The notes: generated by a model from the letters alone, not told the origin. A stretch of DNA of 64,000 nucleotides from Virgibacillus oceani (GCF_014638995.1 NZ_BMFR01000002.1:168203-232202), one strand, 5' to 3'; positions 1 through 9,423 are shown, counted from the stretch's first letter. Program-made: numbers and translations.

Positions 1-183
1 AGAGGATGATACAATTCTTTCCAATTTACCATAACTGTATGATAAAATATCGACCTTGTCGCATGGCACTTTTTGTTTACAGTTCTTTAATTCATTAATC
101 AATGCATCGGCGACATGATGATGTCCAGAGGGGATTTGCATAAACGGCAAAAATAGCGCTCCTTCTCGGTTAGCTTGTTCCAT
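1..183 (-). CDS. YkoN-like glycosyltransferase, N-terminal part (cut by window edge)
   Basis: This is the first 61 codons of a gene that runs off the left edge. The N-terminus contains FLPFMQIPSGHHHVADAL. That matches the opening nucleotide-sugar fold of the MGDG-synthase/UgtP-type diacylglycerol glycosyltransferases, where a G-x-GH motif and a following Ala are conserved. The start at 183 is the first ATG, behind a weak GTGAG Shine-Dalgarno. It diverges from a YkoQ-like metallophosphoesterase and lies near a YkoP-like gene. B. subtilis groups ykoN, ykoP and ykoQ together, so this is probably the YkoN counterpart. A role in glycolipid or envelope sugar transfer is inferred from the family; the catalytic C-terminal domain is not visible. 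Confidence 0.7.
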   Translation of the reverse strand, partial: MEQANREGALFLPFMQIPSGHHHVADALINELKNCKQKVPCDKVDILSYSYGKLERIVSSS

Positions 184-272
184 TAAATCATCTCACTTTT
201 TTTAATACCATCATTTACATATGAAATAACCACTATGTAAATGATATAATCCTTATGGGAGAGGTGTTGTTT

Positions 273-1115
273 ATGATGACTTTCATACTTGCAATAATAG
301 TGATTTTAACAATTTTTCTCGTTTACAGAGCATATAAAAATACAAAGGATATTACGATAAATAAAATTAAAATAAATTCAGACCATACGCTAAGAACGGA
401 TCATTCTCTATCCATTCTCCATCTATCAGACATGCATCTGGAAAATATTTCGTTAAGCCCTAAACAGTTAATGGAAAAATTAAAAGATGAATATGTTGAT
501 ATCATTGCTTTAACTGGAGACTTTTTAGACAGAAAACGTACAATACCAAAGCTTGAAGCCTATTTAAAAGTTTTACAGGATATACAGCCCCGATACGGAA
601 TATATGCTGTATTTGGCAATCATGATTATGTTTTAAAAGGAAATGACCTTGACAAGCTGAAATCTTTACTTGAACAATATGACTGTAATGTTTTGCAAAA
701 TGCGAGTGAAACTATATCGATTAATGGAAATGTAATAAATATTATAGGTATCGATGATTACAGTACGAACCGCAGCGATTTATCGTTAGCTTTTCAAAAC
801 ATACAATCGGGAACAAATATCGTGTTAACGCATGATCCAACGGTAGTGCTGGAAATGGATCATTATTCATTTGACTATTTAATGGCAGGGCATTTTCATG
901 GTGGTCAAATATGTTACCCCAAAGCATATCATCTTGTTAAAATGGGAAAGCTTGCTAGAAAAAATGTTATAAAAGGGCTGCATAAACAAAATAATATGCC
1001 TTTTTATATTAGTGAAGGGTTAGGTCAGACTGGGCTGAATATTCGCATTGGCTCAAGACCTGAGATTACATTTCACGACATTGCAATTCAGACTTCTAAA
1101 TCAAACATTATATAA
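273..1115 (+). CDS. Membrane-anchored metallophosphoesterase (YkoQ/YkuE-like)
   Basis: A calcineurin-like phosphoesterase of 280 aa. One N-terminal membrane segment (TFILAIIVILTIFLVYRAY) is followed by all the dimetal motifs in order: LSDMH, TGDFLD, GNHD, THDP and GHFHGGQ. The active site therefore appears intact, and the catalytic domain should lie on the outer face of the membrane. An ATG at 255 is in frame, but GGGAGAGG at 257-264 is placed for the ATG at 273, so I use 273. Its 3' end overlaps the convergent YkoP-like gene by 15 bp. The ykoN-ykoP-ykoQ neighbourhood suggests envelope lipid or nucleotide pyrophosphate hydrolysis. The substrate cannot be read from the sequence. Confidence 0.85.
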   Translation: MMTFILAIIVILTIFLVYRAYKNTKDITINKIKINSDHTLRTDHSLSILHLSDMHLENISLSPKQLMEKLKDEYVDIIALTGDFLDRKRTIPKLEAYLKVLQDIQPRYGIYAVFGNHDYVLKGNDLDKLKSLLEQYDCNVLQNASETISINGNVINIIGIDDYSTNRSDLSLAFQNIQSGTNIVLTHDPTVVLEMDHYSFDYLMAGHFHGGQICYPKAYHLVKMGKLARKNVIKGLHKQNNMPFYISEGLGQTGLNIRIGSRPEITFHDIAIQTSKSNII

Positions 1116-1640
1116 TGCTAGTAACCGTTCTTTAGACATGAATAAATAAACGGGGGTATTCCGGCAAGACGCATTGGCTAAGAAATTTATTGGTAAAAAG
1201 CTCCCTTTTTTTACGATACTGTAACAGGGATTTTTAATTGAGGTTATCTCAAAGCCTAATCGGTCTGCGCCTCGATATAGAGTAGTAATGCCTATTATTG
1301 CTTTAATTTCTTGTTTTCTTTTATGAATACCAACATAATTGGCTAGCCATGGCAAAGAACGTTTAATCATGTGATATACGTATACGGCTCGTTTAACATC
1401 ACTTGTAATATTGTGTAAATCAGTGAGCATTCGCACATTGTGCAGATGAATTTTCAGTAATAAGTCATTTTTATTAATTACGGTTCCATCGCTTAGTACT
1501 ACTTGTTTTCCTTTATAACGTGTAACTCTAACCCGAAACAATGTATTGCGATTATCATTTTCTGGTACGTATTGTAAGCGAGTTAAATTATAATAAATCG
1601 GATCAATTGCATTCCAAACATCTAACAAATAGCTTTTCAT
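1101..1640 (-). CDS. YkoP-like conserved protein
   Basis: A 179-aa soluble protein starting MKSYLLDVWNAIDPIYYNLTR. It has no signal peptide or membrane segment. I recognise it as the YkoP family of Bacillaceae from its length, its tryptophan-containing N-terminus and its association with YkoN- and YkoQ-like genes. The central part is rich in basic residues (HKRKQEIKAI). No catalytic motif is evident. It is convergent with the metallophosphoesterase and shares 15 bp of 3' end with it. Its molecular function is unknown to me. Confidence 0.65.
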   Translation of the reverse strand: MKSYLLDVWNAIDPIYYNLTRLQYVPENDNRNTLFRVRVTRYKGKQVVLSDGTVINKNDLLLKIHLHNVRMLTDLHNITSDVKRAVYVYHMIKRSLPWLANYVGIHKRKQEIKAIIGITTLYRGADRLGFEITSIKNPCYSIVKKGSFLPINFLANASCRNTPVYLFMSKERLLALYNV

Positions 1641-1708
1641 TTTGCTTTCCTTTCTTTACAATGATTATTACTAGTTTGTTAATAAAGATAAGAAAATATA
1701 AAAGGAAT

Positions 1709-1755
1709 TTTTTAGAAAAAAGAAGCGCTCTACGATTTAACGTATAGCCCTTCTT
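1709..1755 (-). terminator. Intrinsic terminator of the cupredoxin oxidase gene
   Basis: Read leftwards, AAGAAGGGCTATACG pairs with CGTAGAGCGCTTCTT (13 of 15 positions) around a 6-nt loop, followed by TTTTTTC. It lies just past the stop at 1769, so it separates this gene from the YkoP-like gene. Confidence 0.75.
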
Positions 1756-1768
1756 TATAGTAAATATG

Positions 1769-2848
1769 TCAGTGCCCTTGAGAAATTTTTCCCCCGTCAT
1801 CCCAATCGGCATTTACTCTAATATAACCAACAGCTCCCTTTGCGGCATGGTTCATTTGATGAGTGACGAAAGGATAAACACCTTCTTCTTTCACAATAAA
1901 TTCAACAATTGCACCGCCGCTGACCGGCAGCATAACTGTCTGTAATCCTTCAAGGTGATTATTAGGGTTTCCATCTAAATAGACATCATCAAATATCGCA
2001 CCAACTACATGGAACGAACTTACCTCATTCGGCCCTGCATTGTTAATATAGATTCGAACTCTCTCGCCCGGTTTTGCTAGAAGAGGAGAATCTTTAATTG
2101 CTGTAACTGTACCATTCGTATTAATTTGGCCCTTGTGAAGTGCTTTCGCTGAAAACACAACTTGAGATGGCTCGCCATTTGTCATATCTTCCAAATCATT
2201 ATATTTATACCATTCGTTCTGAACAATGACATATTCACGGTCTACTTCATTATCTGTCGGATAGCCACCAGTTGGCTGAACGATGATTACCCCATGCATC
2301 CCATTCGCAATATGTGCAAGCATTGGTGCGGTACCGCAATGGTACATAAATACTCCCGGTTTAGTTGCTTGATAGGTGAATGTTCCTGTTTCATTCGGTG
2401 CTACGTTGGTAAAACTTTTATCCGGTGCAGTTTGTACAGCATGAAAGTCCATACTGTGCGGAATTGCCGGGTCTTTATTTTGGAGTGTAAAATGAATCGT
2501 GTCTCCTTCCTCAACTACTACTAATGGTCCTGGTGCTTCTCCATTAAAAGTCCACGCTCTATACATATAACCTTCTTCAATTTCAATGTCTGTAATTTGT
2601 GCTGTCATTTTTATTGTTACATCTGTTCCTTCACGCTCCAATACAATCGGGCTTGGTTTTTGGTTAACACCTTGATGCGGTTCAATAACTTTGGAACCAG
2701 CAGATTCCGCGTGTACAGTATGGATGGCATTTTCTAATTCAGAAGATACTTTTGACTCAGTTTCATCGCGTTGATTAGAGCAAGCAGATAACAATAATAC
2801 CATAATGCTTAAACCGGAAATGACTTGAATTCCTGTCCTTATCAACAT
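1769..2848 (-). CDS. Lipoprotein multicopper oxidase, NirK/AniA-like cupredoxin
   Basis: A 359-aa exported two-cupredoxin protein. The N-terminus is a lipoprotein signal with lipobox LLSAC, so it should be anchored on the outer membrane face. The first cupredoxin domain carries a type 1 copper set (HSMDFH, YHCGTAPML, GMHG). The second ends with FVTHQMNHAAKGAVGY, which could contribute the interdomain type 2 copper histidines. The layout is that of copper nitrite reductases and related two-domain multicopper oxidases; I cannot tell nitrite reduction from another oxidase activity. A GTG at 2857 is in frame, but AGGGGTG fits the ATG at 2848. No nitric oxide reductase or denitrification genes are adjacent. 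Transcription ends at the hairpin at 1709-1755. Confidence 0.8.
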   Translation of the reverse strand: MLIRTGIQVISGLSIMVLLLSACSNQRDETESKVSSELENAIHTVHAESAGSKVIEPHQGVNQKPSPIVLEREGTDVTIKMTAQITDIEIEEGYMYRAWTFNGEAPGPLVVVEEGDTIHFTLQNKDPAIPHSMDFHAVQTAPDKSFTNVAPNETGTFTYQATKPGVFMYHCGTAPMLAHIANGMHGVIIVQPTGGYPTDNEVDREYVIVQNEWYKYNDLEDMTNGEPSQVVFSAKALHKGQINTNGTVTAIKDSPLLAKPGERVRIYINNAGPNEVSSFHVVGAIFDDVYLDGNPNNHLEGLQTVMLPVSGGAIVEFIVKEEGVYPFVTHQMNHAAKGAVGYIRVNADWDDGGKISQGH

Positions 2849-3090
2849 ATCAGTCACCCCTCATTCTTGTTAGATAAAGTTTAAACCGATTCAATCATTT
2901 TTATTATTTACTTGTATTTGCTTGATTGAAAGGTTCACCTTATCTTCATTTATAGTTTAGTCCGAAATACCTACTCTACTTGTGATGCTAATCACTAAAT
3001 AATGTGAAGTTGTGAACAATGTATGGCACTCTGAATATCAAAGAATACGTAAAAGAAGGTCAAATTACCACCATGCAATTGATCATTATA

Positions 3091-3137
3091 AAAAAGGCAA
3101 AGAATGTACGATCTTAGTACTCTCTTTGCCTTTTATT
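3091..3137 (-). terminator. Intrinsic terminator of minJ
   Basis: AAAAGGCAAAGA and TCTTTGCCTTTT flank a partly paired loop. Read leftwards, the hairpin is followed by six T, 50 nt after the minJ stop. The remaining 2849-3190 stretch holds only the upstream region of the cupredoxin gene; I see no gene in it. Confidence 0.75.
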
Positions 3138-3190
3138 TCTTCAATTTTTCTTAAAGATTGTGCAACAGGACCATCAATTATTAGTTTTTA

Positions 3191-4387
3191 TTAACCTAAA
3201 CTCCCCGCATGAATTGGCTCTTTTGAATACTGATTATCAGAAAAAATAATTCCCAATTCATGGTGATCCCCTTGATATAATGCACTCTGCAGAAATCTAA
3301 CCTCACCTGAATCATCCAGCAGCTCCAGTTTAAATGATGCCTTGCTAGCCTGTAATGCCTGATAGAATTCACTCACGGCATTTATTTTTATTCCATTTAC
3401 CTTAATAATTGTTTCCCCGACAAGTATATTTAATCGATCTGCTGGTGTTCCCGGTATAACAGCCAACACTTTGACACCTTTTTCATTTGTATAGAAATAT
3501 GGGCTTCTCTCTTTATCGTAAACACGGTGCCGATAGCTAATATATTCCCTTCCTAATATTGCAATGATACTAGCGATTAGTGATAACCAGGAGACAAAAA
3601 TGCTGCCTATTGATAAGAGCAGGACAATGACACCTAAAATAGATATAGACCTCGCGATTCTTCTTCCAGCGATTTGCGGCAGATTTCCTTTCACCACATG
3701 GTCGAATCCAATCAAAAAAGGTATAAGCAATAAACTGTACGTTTCTCCTCCTAGGGAAAAGTATGGCCAAAAAGGCGCGAAAGATGAAATCGTTCCAGTT
3801 GGAATGAGTACAAAAAACGGAATGATACATGCCCTTTTTAGATGATGCTGCCCTATCCATTTACCACGCTGCCCCAGCCCTACCTGAGGATATGTTTCAT
3901 TTCGAGTTACACGTACCATTACAATGGCTTCTACTATTAAAAACAGTCCTAACAATATCGTTAAACCCGTAAAATTTGTTGTTGAAAACAAATTATTATC
4001 TGTAAAAGATTGGTTTTCCAATATAAATGGCATAAATAATAGGATTAAGTAAGTTGCACCAATTGTATAGCTTGCCGAAAGCATGGTGAAACGGATTATT
4101 ATGCTCAACAAAATAATTACTATGCTCAGCAGCAGTACGGTTTCATAGGAAAATACAAGCCCAATACCTAACGAAAATAACGATAAAATTAACCCAGTAA
4201 CAAGTGAAATTGCCCACGTGCCTTTCCATTCAGAAAAAATATCAAATACTTTTAAACCAAAGTTATTCCTTTCATTTTTAATTCGTTTTGCCCCAACTAG
4301 CACCACTAAAATGATTGCCCAATATAGCAAGGGATTTAAAAACATTTTTCCGATACCATTTGCAAGCTCTATTAACCATGTTTCCAT
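3191..4387 (-). CDS. minJ: MinJ, topological determinant of cell division
   Basis: A 398-aa polytopic membrane protein, the length of B. subtilis MinJ (397). Several hydrophobic segments fill residues 1-290. A cytoplasmic PDZ domain follows at about 300-385, with VKVLAVIPGTPADRLNI, ETIIKVNG and LELLDDSGEV. In B. subtilis MinJ links MinD to DivIVA, directing division-site selection and affecting motility. The assignment also rests on position: minJ lies beside ctpB in the ftsEX-secA block. swrA, which sits between minJ and ctpB in B. subtilis, is absent from the 250-bp gap here. Shine-Dalgarno GGAAGGTG supports the start. Confidence 0.9.
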   Translation of the reverse strand: METWLIELANGIGKMFLNPLLYWAIILVVLVGAKRIKNERNNFGLKVFDIFSEWKGTWAISLVTGLILSLFSLGIGLVFSYETVLLLSIVIILLSIIIRFTMLSASYTIGATYLILLFMPFILENQSFTDNNLFSTTNFTGLTILLGLFLIVEAIVMVRVTRNETYPQVGLGQRGKWIGQHHLKRACIIPFFVLIPTGTISSFAPFWPYFSLGGETYSLLLIPFLIGFDHVVKGNLPQIAGRRIARSISILGVIVLLLSIGSIFVSWLSLIASIIAILGREYISYRHRVYDKERSPYFYTNEKGVKVLAVIPGTPADRLNILVGETIIKVNGIKINAVSEFYQALQASKASFKLELLDDSGEVRFLQSALYQGDHHELGIIFSDNQYSKEPIHAGSLG

Positions 4388-4602
4388 TATATGTAATCAC
4401 CTTCCAGTGTAACTGCATGCATATTCTATTTATTAGTATTCGATATATGTCGAATCATTTCCTGCTTTTGTAAGATGGAAATTTAACTGAAAGTGTAATG
4501 ACAGACCAGATTACTTGTCCGGCCAAAGAATTAAACACAACCAGGGTTATAGATATTACCCCCGAATCAGCGAATTTCATTTATACTATTTTTATTAAAG
4601 AA

Positions 4603-4631
4603 GGTCCGCGAGGCAAAGGCTCAGGCGGACC
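4603..4631 (-). terminator. Terminator of ctpB
   Basis: Read leftwards, GGTCCGC ... GCGGACC is followed by TTCTTT, 8 nt past the ctpB stop. The gap 4388-4602 towards minJ shows no gene. Confidence 0.65.
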
Positions 4632-4638
4632 ATGTTTA

Positions 4639-6102
4639 TTAATATAATGATTCTAAAGCTTTATCTAATTGCAGATCATCTTCACCACTTCTAATTTTAT
4701 CAACAATTTTCGTTTCAATCGCCCCAGCCGTTTTCTGATCAACTTCTCCTGTTGCATTCAAATCATTATCCTGTTGAAATGCTTTTACCGCACTTTCCGT
4801 TTCTTTATTAAAGTAACCATCATCCCGACCAGTATCATAGCCAAGTCCGTCCAACATAATCTGTATATTTGCTATTTTTTCACCTGTATGATTATATGTC
4901 AGCGGATCATCTATTTGAACCGGATTAGAATAAAAATAATCAGGCTGCTTCACTTCTATTGTAGGTTTAATTCCCTTTTCATGAATCCAGTTGCCCTTTG
5001 GTGAAAGCCATTTAAAGAAAGTTAATTTAATCGTACTGCCATCCCCCATTGGAACTGCCTGTTGCACTGTACCTTTCCCAAAGCTTTTTGTTCCTACTAC
5101 ATCGTACCCTATTTCTTTCATTGCTACCGCAAGAATTTCTGAAGCAGAAGCACTACCCTCGTCAATAATTACACTTATAGGATAATCTTTTTTCTCTTCA
5201 AGTTCCGAGAAAATCCTCTCTTTCTTTCCATCTCCATCCTCTATTTGCACATATGGAACATCTTTAGGGACAAACTGTTTCAATATATCCTCGACAACAT
5301 TTAATAGCCCTCCAGGATTACCACGTACATCAATAACAAGTCCCTCAATCCCTTTGTCTTCCAATGTATTCAGCTGTTTTATAAAGTCTTTAGCCGTATT
5401 TTCCGAGAATGTAGTAATCTCAATTACACCCGTTTTCTTTCCATCAACAGTTTTAACATCTGAATAAACGGTTTCTAATGGAATATCATCGCGTTCAATA
5501 GTAACGTCAAATGGTTCCGAAACACCTGGACGCTGAATCTTTAAAACTACTTCAGATCCTTTTTTACCACGTATTTTCTCGACCGCTTCAAATAAATCCA
5601 GACCCTCTACACTTTCCTCATTTACAGTTAAAATCTGATCGTTCGGTCGCAATCCAGCTTCTTCTGCTGGGGAATCTTTGATTGGTGCAATAATTGTCAC
5701 TTGTCCATTTTTCATGCTGACCTCAGCACCAATTCCTTCAAAGGATGATTCAATCGTTTCATTAAATTGTTCCATTGTTTCAGCATCCATATACGTACTA
5801 TATGGATCCTCAAGGGTCTTTAGCATACCTTGAATGGCACCTTCGATTAGCTGCTTATCTTCAACATCCTCTAAGTAATTTTCTTTGATTAAACTATACG
5901 CTTGTACAACCTTTTCCATATTTTCTGGCTTTTCCGCTTTACCATCATTGCCTTTTAAAGCTGACGGCAGTTCAGTACTGTTCTCTTGATTTGTTCCCGT
6001 TTGATTTGGCTGTGCGATTTTCACTCCGACATACGCACCCGCAAAACCAACAATTAACGCTGCTACTAAGATTAGCACGATGTATTGTTTTTTGAATTTC
6101 AT
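4639..6102 (-). CDS. ctpB: C-terminal processing peptidase CtpB (S41 family)
   Basis: A 487-aa exported serine protease. Domains in order: N-terminal membrane anchor (about 8-28), tail-interacting helical region, PDZ (about 125-200, ending in IQRPG), S41 catalytic core, and a C-terminal peptidoglycan-binding domain (about 410-470). The catalytic Ser lies in GSASASE (316-322), with Lys343 and Gln347 in GKGTVQ; the Ser-Lys-Gln set appears intact. In B. subtilis CtpB acts in the intermembrane space during sporulation, cleaving SpoIVFA to release pro-sigma-K processing. Length and domain order match CtpB (480 aa), and so does its position near minJ and ftsEX. This supports an endospore former. 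Confidence 0.92.
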   Translation of the reverse strand: MKFKKQYIVLILVAALIVGFAGAYVGVKIAQPNQTGTNQENSTELPSALKGNDGKAEKPENMEKVVQAYSLIKENYLEDVEDKQLIEGAIQGMLKTLEDPYSTYMDAETMEQFNETIESSFEGIGAEVSMKNGQVTIIAPIKDSPAEEAGLRPNDQILTVNEESVEGLDLFEAVEKIRGKKGSEVVLKIQRPGVSEPFDVTIERDDIPLETVYSDVKTVDGKKTGVIEITTFSENTAKDFIKQLNTLEDKGIEGLVIDVRGNPGGLLNVVEDILKQFVPKDVPYVQIEDGDGKKERIFSELEEKKDYPISVIIDEGSASASEILAVAMKEIGYDVVGTKSFGKGTVQQAVPMGDGSTIKLTFFKWLSPKGNWIHEKGIKPTIEVKQPDYFYSNPVQIDDPLTYNHTGEKIANIQIMLDGLGYDTGRDDGYFNKETESAVKAFQQDNDLNATGEVDQKTAGAIETKIVDKIRSGEDDLQLDKALESLY

Positions 6103-6171
6103 TTTTTCACCCCAATATTTAATGGTCGATTGGCGGTACTATGTATTAAATGTGAAGAGCTCAATTATATT

Positions 6172-6205
6172 TAAAAAAGGCATCACACCGGAATGTGCGA
6201 TGCCT
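6172..6205 (-). terminator. Terminator of the M23 peptidase gene
   Basis: Read leftwards, AGGCATCGCACA ... TGTGATGCCT is followed by TTTTTT. It ends the ftsE-ftsX-M23 transcript before ctpB. Confidence 0.8.
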
Positions 6206-6244
6206 ATAATACTATAGTTTATGCGAGAAAAAAGCAAATATCCA

Positions 6245-7561
6245 TTATTGAATATAACTGATTGGGTTCACCGCATTTGAATTTGGCGGGTGATAACCAA
6301 TCCATCCACCCTTATGAAGTTCAAAGTGCAGATGAGCTCCAGTCGTCCTGCCAGTAAGTCCGACATAACCAATTACGTCACCTTGTTGAACCGCTTGTCC
6401 ATTACCAACTGCAAAGCTGCTCATATGGGCATACAATGTAGTATATTTTACTCCATCAATTATACTTACAACTAATACGTGGTTTCCATATGAACCATCA
6501 AGATTACCCGTCATGGCAACACCCGATGCAGAAGCATAAATCGGAGTTCCTACTGGTGCTACCAAATCAACCCCGCCATGAAAGCTTCTTTGCCCAGTAA
6601 CTGGATGAGTTCTCCAGCCAAAGTTTGATGAGACACTAATTCCGCTAATTGGCTTGATAAAGTCTCCGCCTGTAATAACTGGTCCGGATGATGATGCAGT
6701 CGATCCAGAATTAGCTTGAGCCTGTCTAGCCGCTTGTTCCTTTGCTAACTGTTCCAGCTCTTGCTTTTGTTGTTCTGCTAGTTTCATAGCTTTATTAAGT
6801 GCCGCTTCCTGTTTACGCAGCATTTCCTGTTCTTCAGCAAGGCTCATTTTATATTCTTCCAGGTCAGCATGCTGTTCTTCCAATTGTTCCATTAATTTTT
6901 CTTTTTCAGCAATTTGATCATTTAGCTGGGCCTTTAACGACTCTAATTCTTGCTTTGATTCCTCAATAGCTTCTTTTTTATCTTCAACTTCACGCTTTTT
7001 ATTTTCCAGTTCCTTCTTTTCAGCAGCTTGTGTTTCCATAATGTTTTTATCCTGATCCATTATGGTATTTACCGCTGAGGAACGGCTAATAAAATCACTG
7101 AAGTTCTGTGCTCCGAAAATTACTTCTATGTAACGCATATCACCGCCATTTTGCTGAATCGCACGCAGACGTTCTTTTAATAGCTTCTCACGCTTTTTAA
7201 TACGTTTTTTTAGTACGTCGATATCTTTTTTTAATTGCTTAATTTCTTCATTCGTTTTAGCAATTAGGTTTTCTTTCGACTTAATTTTTGATTTCGTTTC
7301 ATTAAGCTGCTGATCAATCGTTTGAATATCTGTTTTTACGTTATCTTGTTTTGACAAGTTTTCTTTTATCTTTTTTTCCGTATCAGACTTTTTACCATCA
7401 ACGTTACCTTGTTTATCATTCAATTCCTTTTTTTCTTCTTCCATTTGATTAATGTCTTTTTTCACATCATCAATCGACTCTGCTTCTACATGATTCCAAT
7501 TGAACATTCCTGTTCCTAGCAGTAATGTAACTGCTAGGAGGAATGAGACTTTCTTTTTCAT
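6245..7561 (-). CDS. Coiled-coil M23 peptidase (EnvC/PcsB-type murein hydrolase) beside ftsEX
   Basis: A 438-aa secreted protein. A signal peptide (about 1-28, VSFLLAVTLLLGTGMF) precedes a long coiled coil (about 30-270, rich in E, K and Q), a short Ser/Gly linker, and a LytM/M23 domain. Zinc ligands are His328 and Asp332 (HGGVD) and His412 (HLHFE), with catalytic His379 (AHM) and His410, so the peptidase looks active. It lies 34 bp downstream of ftsX on the same strand. FtsEX commonly activates coiled-coil murein hydrolases: EnvC in E. coli, PcsB in streptococci and CwlO in B. subtilis. Coupling to this gene is therefore a reasonable inference, with M23 chemistry instead of the NlpC/P60 domain of CwlO. 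Confidence 0.9.
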   Translation of the reverse strand: MKKKVSFLLAVTLLLGTGMFNWNHVEAESIDDVKKDINQMEEEKKELNDKQGNVDGKKSDTEKKIKENLSKQDNVKTDIQTIDQQLNETKSKIKSKENLIAKTNEEIKQLKKDIDVLKKRIKKREKLLKERLRAIQQNGGDMRYIEVIFGAQNFSDFISRSSAVNTIMDQDKNIMETQAAEKKELENKKREVEDKKEAIEESKQELESLKAQLNDQIAEKEKLMEQLEEQHADLEEYKMSLAEEQEMLRKQEAALNKAMKLAEQQKQELEQLAKEQAARQAQANSGSTASSSGPVITGGDFIKPISGISVSSNFGWRTHPVTGQRSFHGGVDLVAPVGTPIYASASGVAMTGNLDGSYGNHVLVVSIIDGVKYTTLYAHMSSFAVGNGQAVQQGDVIGYVGLTGRTTGAHLHFELHKGGWIGYHPPNSNAVNPISYIQ

Positions 7562-7595
7562 TACACTGCCCCTTTCCCTTTAAAATCACTGACAA

Positions 7596-8489
7596 CTATA
7601 CTTTTAAGAATTTACGGACACTCATTACACTTCCCCAGACACCGATAAATGCGCCAATTGCTAAAATAATCAGTGACAGTTGCCATGCAAACGGGTTGAA
7701 CGGCAATAATTCGACAAAGCTAAGGGAGATTTTGTCACCTAATGTATTTTCCAAATAGTAGTAGCCAACTATAATAGCAGCAATTGGAATAATTGATCCA
7801 AATACACCTAGGAGCAATCCTTCAATAAAGAATGGCCATCTTATAAACCCATTCGTTGCACCAACTAGCTTCATAATACCGATTTCTCTGCTGCGGGCCA
7901 TGATCGTAATTTTAATTGTATTGGAAATGAGGAAAATGGCTGTAAATACTAATCCAGCAATTAATACCAATCCAATTGTACGTGCATATTCATTGAATTG
8001 GAATAATTTTTGAACCACGTCTTTTCCATAATTCACTTCTTGTACGGCTTCAAATCCCTTTATCTCATTAGCAATATCTATCGTATCTACTGGATCTTCA
8101 GCCTTTATGATATAAGCATGATTCAGAGGGTTGTCCTGTTCAAACAACTGCCATGACTCACCTTCCTCACCCATGCTCTCGATTAGGTTCTCTAATTCCT
8201 CATCCTTAGAAGAAAACTTTACTGAAGCTACTTCATCTATGTTTTTTATATCTTCACCTAATGATTTAATTTGTGATTCGTTTGCGGTAAGGTCAATTAA
8301 TACTTTAATCTCCACATCATCTTCAATGTTATCCGCCATTTGATTTAAATTAAGCATTAACGCAAGAAAAGCCCCGACCAAAATCAATGTAGTAGTTACT
8401 GCACCAATAGATGCAACTGTCATCCATCCATTCCGAAAAATATTTTTAATTCCCTCACGTAAATGTCTCTTTCCTGTTCTAAGCTTCAT
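7596..8489 (-). CDS. ftsX: FtsX, permease-like subunit of the FtsEX complex
   Basis: A 297-aa inner-membrane protein. One N-terminal membrane segment (about 23-45) and an extracellular loop of about 120 residues are followed by three C-terminal segments, the standard FtsX topology. The N-terminal GKRHLREGIKNIFRNGWMT matches the family. I use the ATG at 8489: GAGGTG lies upstream, and the product then starts as in B. subtilis. Longer in-frame starts exist (8516). The gene overlaps the ftsE stop by 11 bp, so the two are translationally coupled. FtsX transmits ATP hydrolysis by FtsE to an extracellular cell-wall hydrolase, here probably the adjacent M23 peptidase. Confidence 0.95.
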   Translation of the reverse strand: MKLRTGKRHLREGIKNIFRNGWMTVASIGAVTTTLILVGAFLALMLNLNQMADNIEDDVEIKVLIDLTANESQIKSLGEDIKNIDEVASVKFSSKDEELENLIESMGEEGESWQLFEQDNPLNHAYIIKAEDPVDTIDIANEIKGFEAVQEVNYGKDVVQKLFQFNEYARTIGLVLIAGLVFTAIFLISNTIKITIMARSREIGIMKLVGATNGFIRWPFFIEGLLLGVFGSIIPIAAIIVGYYYLENTLGDKISLSFVELLPFNPFAWQLSLIILAIGAFIGVWGSVMSVRKFLKV

Positions 8490-9165
8490 AGCCGTATTCA
8501 CCTCGATGTTCGTCACGCACGATTAATCCATCTTCAACCGCAATAACCCGTTTTTTAATCGTGTTAACAATATCTTTACTGTGTGTGGCCATGATTATTG
8601 TAGTTCCTTTTGAATTAATTTCCTCAAATACTTTCATTATTCCCAATGATGTTTCGGGGTCTAAGTTTCCTGTAGGTTCATCCGCAATTACAATTTTGGG
8701 ATGATTTACAATAGCTCTAGCGATGGATACACGCTGTTGCTCACCACCAGATAACTCATCAGGGATAAATCGTGCTTTATTTTTTAGACCTACTAATTCG
8801 AGGACATCCATAACACGTTTGCGAATATTGCGGGGAGCTTCTTCGATAACCTCCAAAGCGAATGCAACATTTTCATAGACTGATAGTTTTGGCAACAGTT
8901 TAAAATCCTGAAAAATTACGCCAATGTTCCTGCGAAGAAATGGAACCTTCTTTTCCTTAAGCTCACTCATATCAGTATTGTTTATTACGATTGTTCCTTT
9001 TGATTGCTTTACTTCCCTGTACATCAGTTTAATAAATGTAGATTTACCTGCTCCACTAGGTCCAACAATATATACAAATTCACCTTGATCGATATCTATA
9101 TTAATGCCATTAAGTGCAGTTACTCCATTGGCATACGTCTTGTAAACATCTTTCATTTGTATCAT
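8479..9165 (-). CDS. ftsE: FtsE, cell-division ABC ATPase
   Basis: A 228-aa ABC ATPase with Walker A GPSGAGKST, Q-loop FQDFKLLP, signature LSGGEQQRVSIARAI and Walker B VIADEPTGNLD; all motifs are intact. The start at 9165 follows AAGGTGA with 8-nt spacing and gives exactly the B. subtilis length; an upstream ATG at 9183 adds six residues and lacks a good ribosome site. It forms a coupled unit with ftsX and probably the M23 peptidase. The gap 9166-9423 upstream is very AT-rich and contains no gene. A TATACT element at about 9280-9290 may be its -10 box, but I see no convincing -35. Confidence 0.96.
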   Translation of the reverse strand: MIQMKDVYKTYANGVTALNGINIDIDQGEFVYIVGPSGAGKSTFIKLMYREVKQSKGTIVINNTDMSELKEKKVPFLRRNIGVIFQDFKLLPKLSVYENVAFALEVIEEAPRNIRKRVMDVLELVGLKNKARFIPDELSGGEQQRVSIARAIVNHPKIVIADEPTGNLDPETSLGIMKVFEEINSKGTTIIMATHSKDIVNTIKKRVIAVEDGLIVRDEHRGEYGYEA

Positions 9166-9423
9166 TTTACATATCACCTTCATCTTTTTTGTTGTAGGTC
9201 TAAGCTGTCTGAACTATTGTATATTGAAGTCATTCATCTATTATATTTAAGCCTGTATCATTTATTTTAATTATACTTTTCTAGTATAACATTTTTCAGC
9301 ACTATTTTTAGACAAAAATTATTACAATTATATTTCAAAGAAGGAATATTTTTTGTTTTTTTGAAAATATTTGTCTAATTTATACATTATTTGTAATTTA
9401 AAAACATCCTTAAAAAAGTGCAC

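Noticed and set aside
3012-3194. 60-codon open frame on the plus strand
   Set aside because: It runs through the minJ terminator hairpin, lacks a ribosome site and resembles no family.
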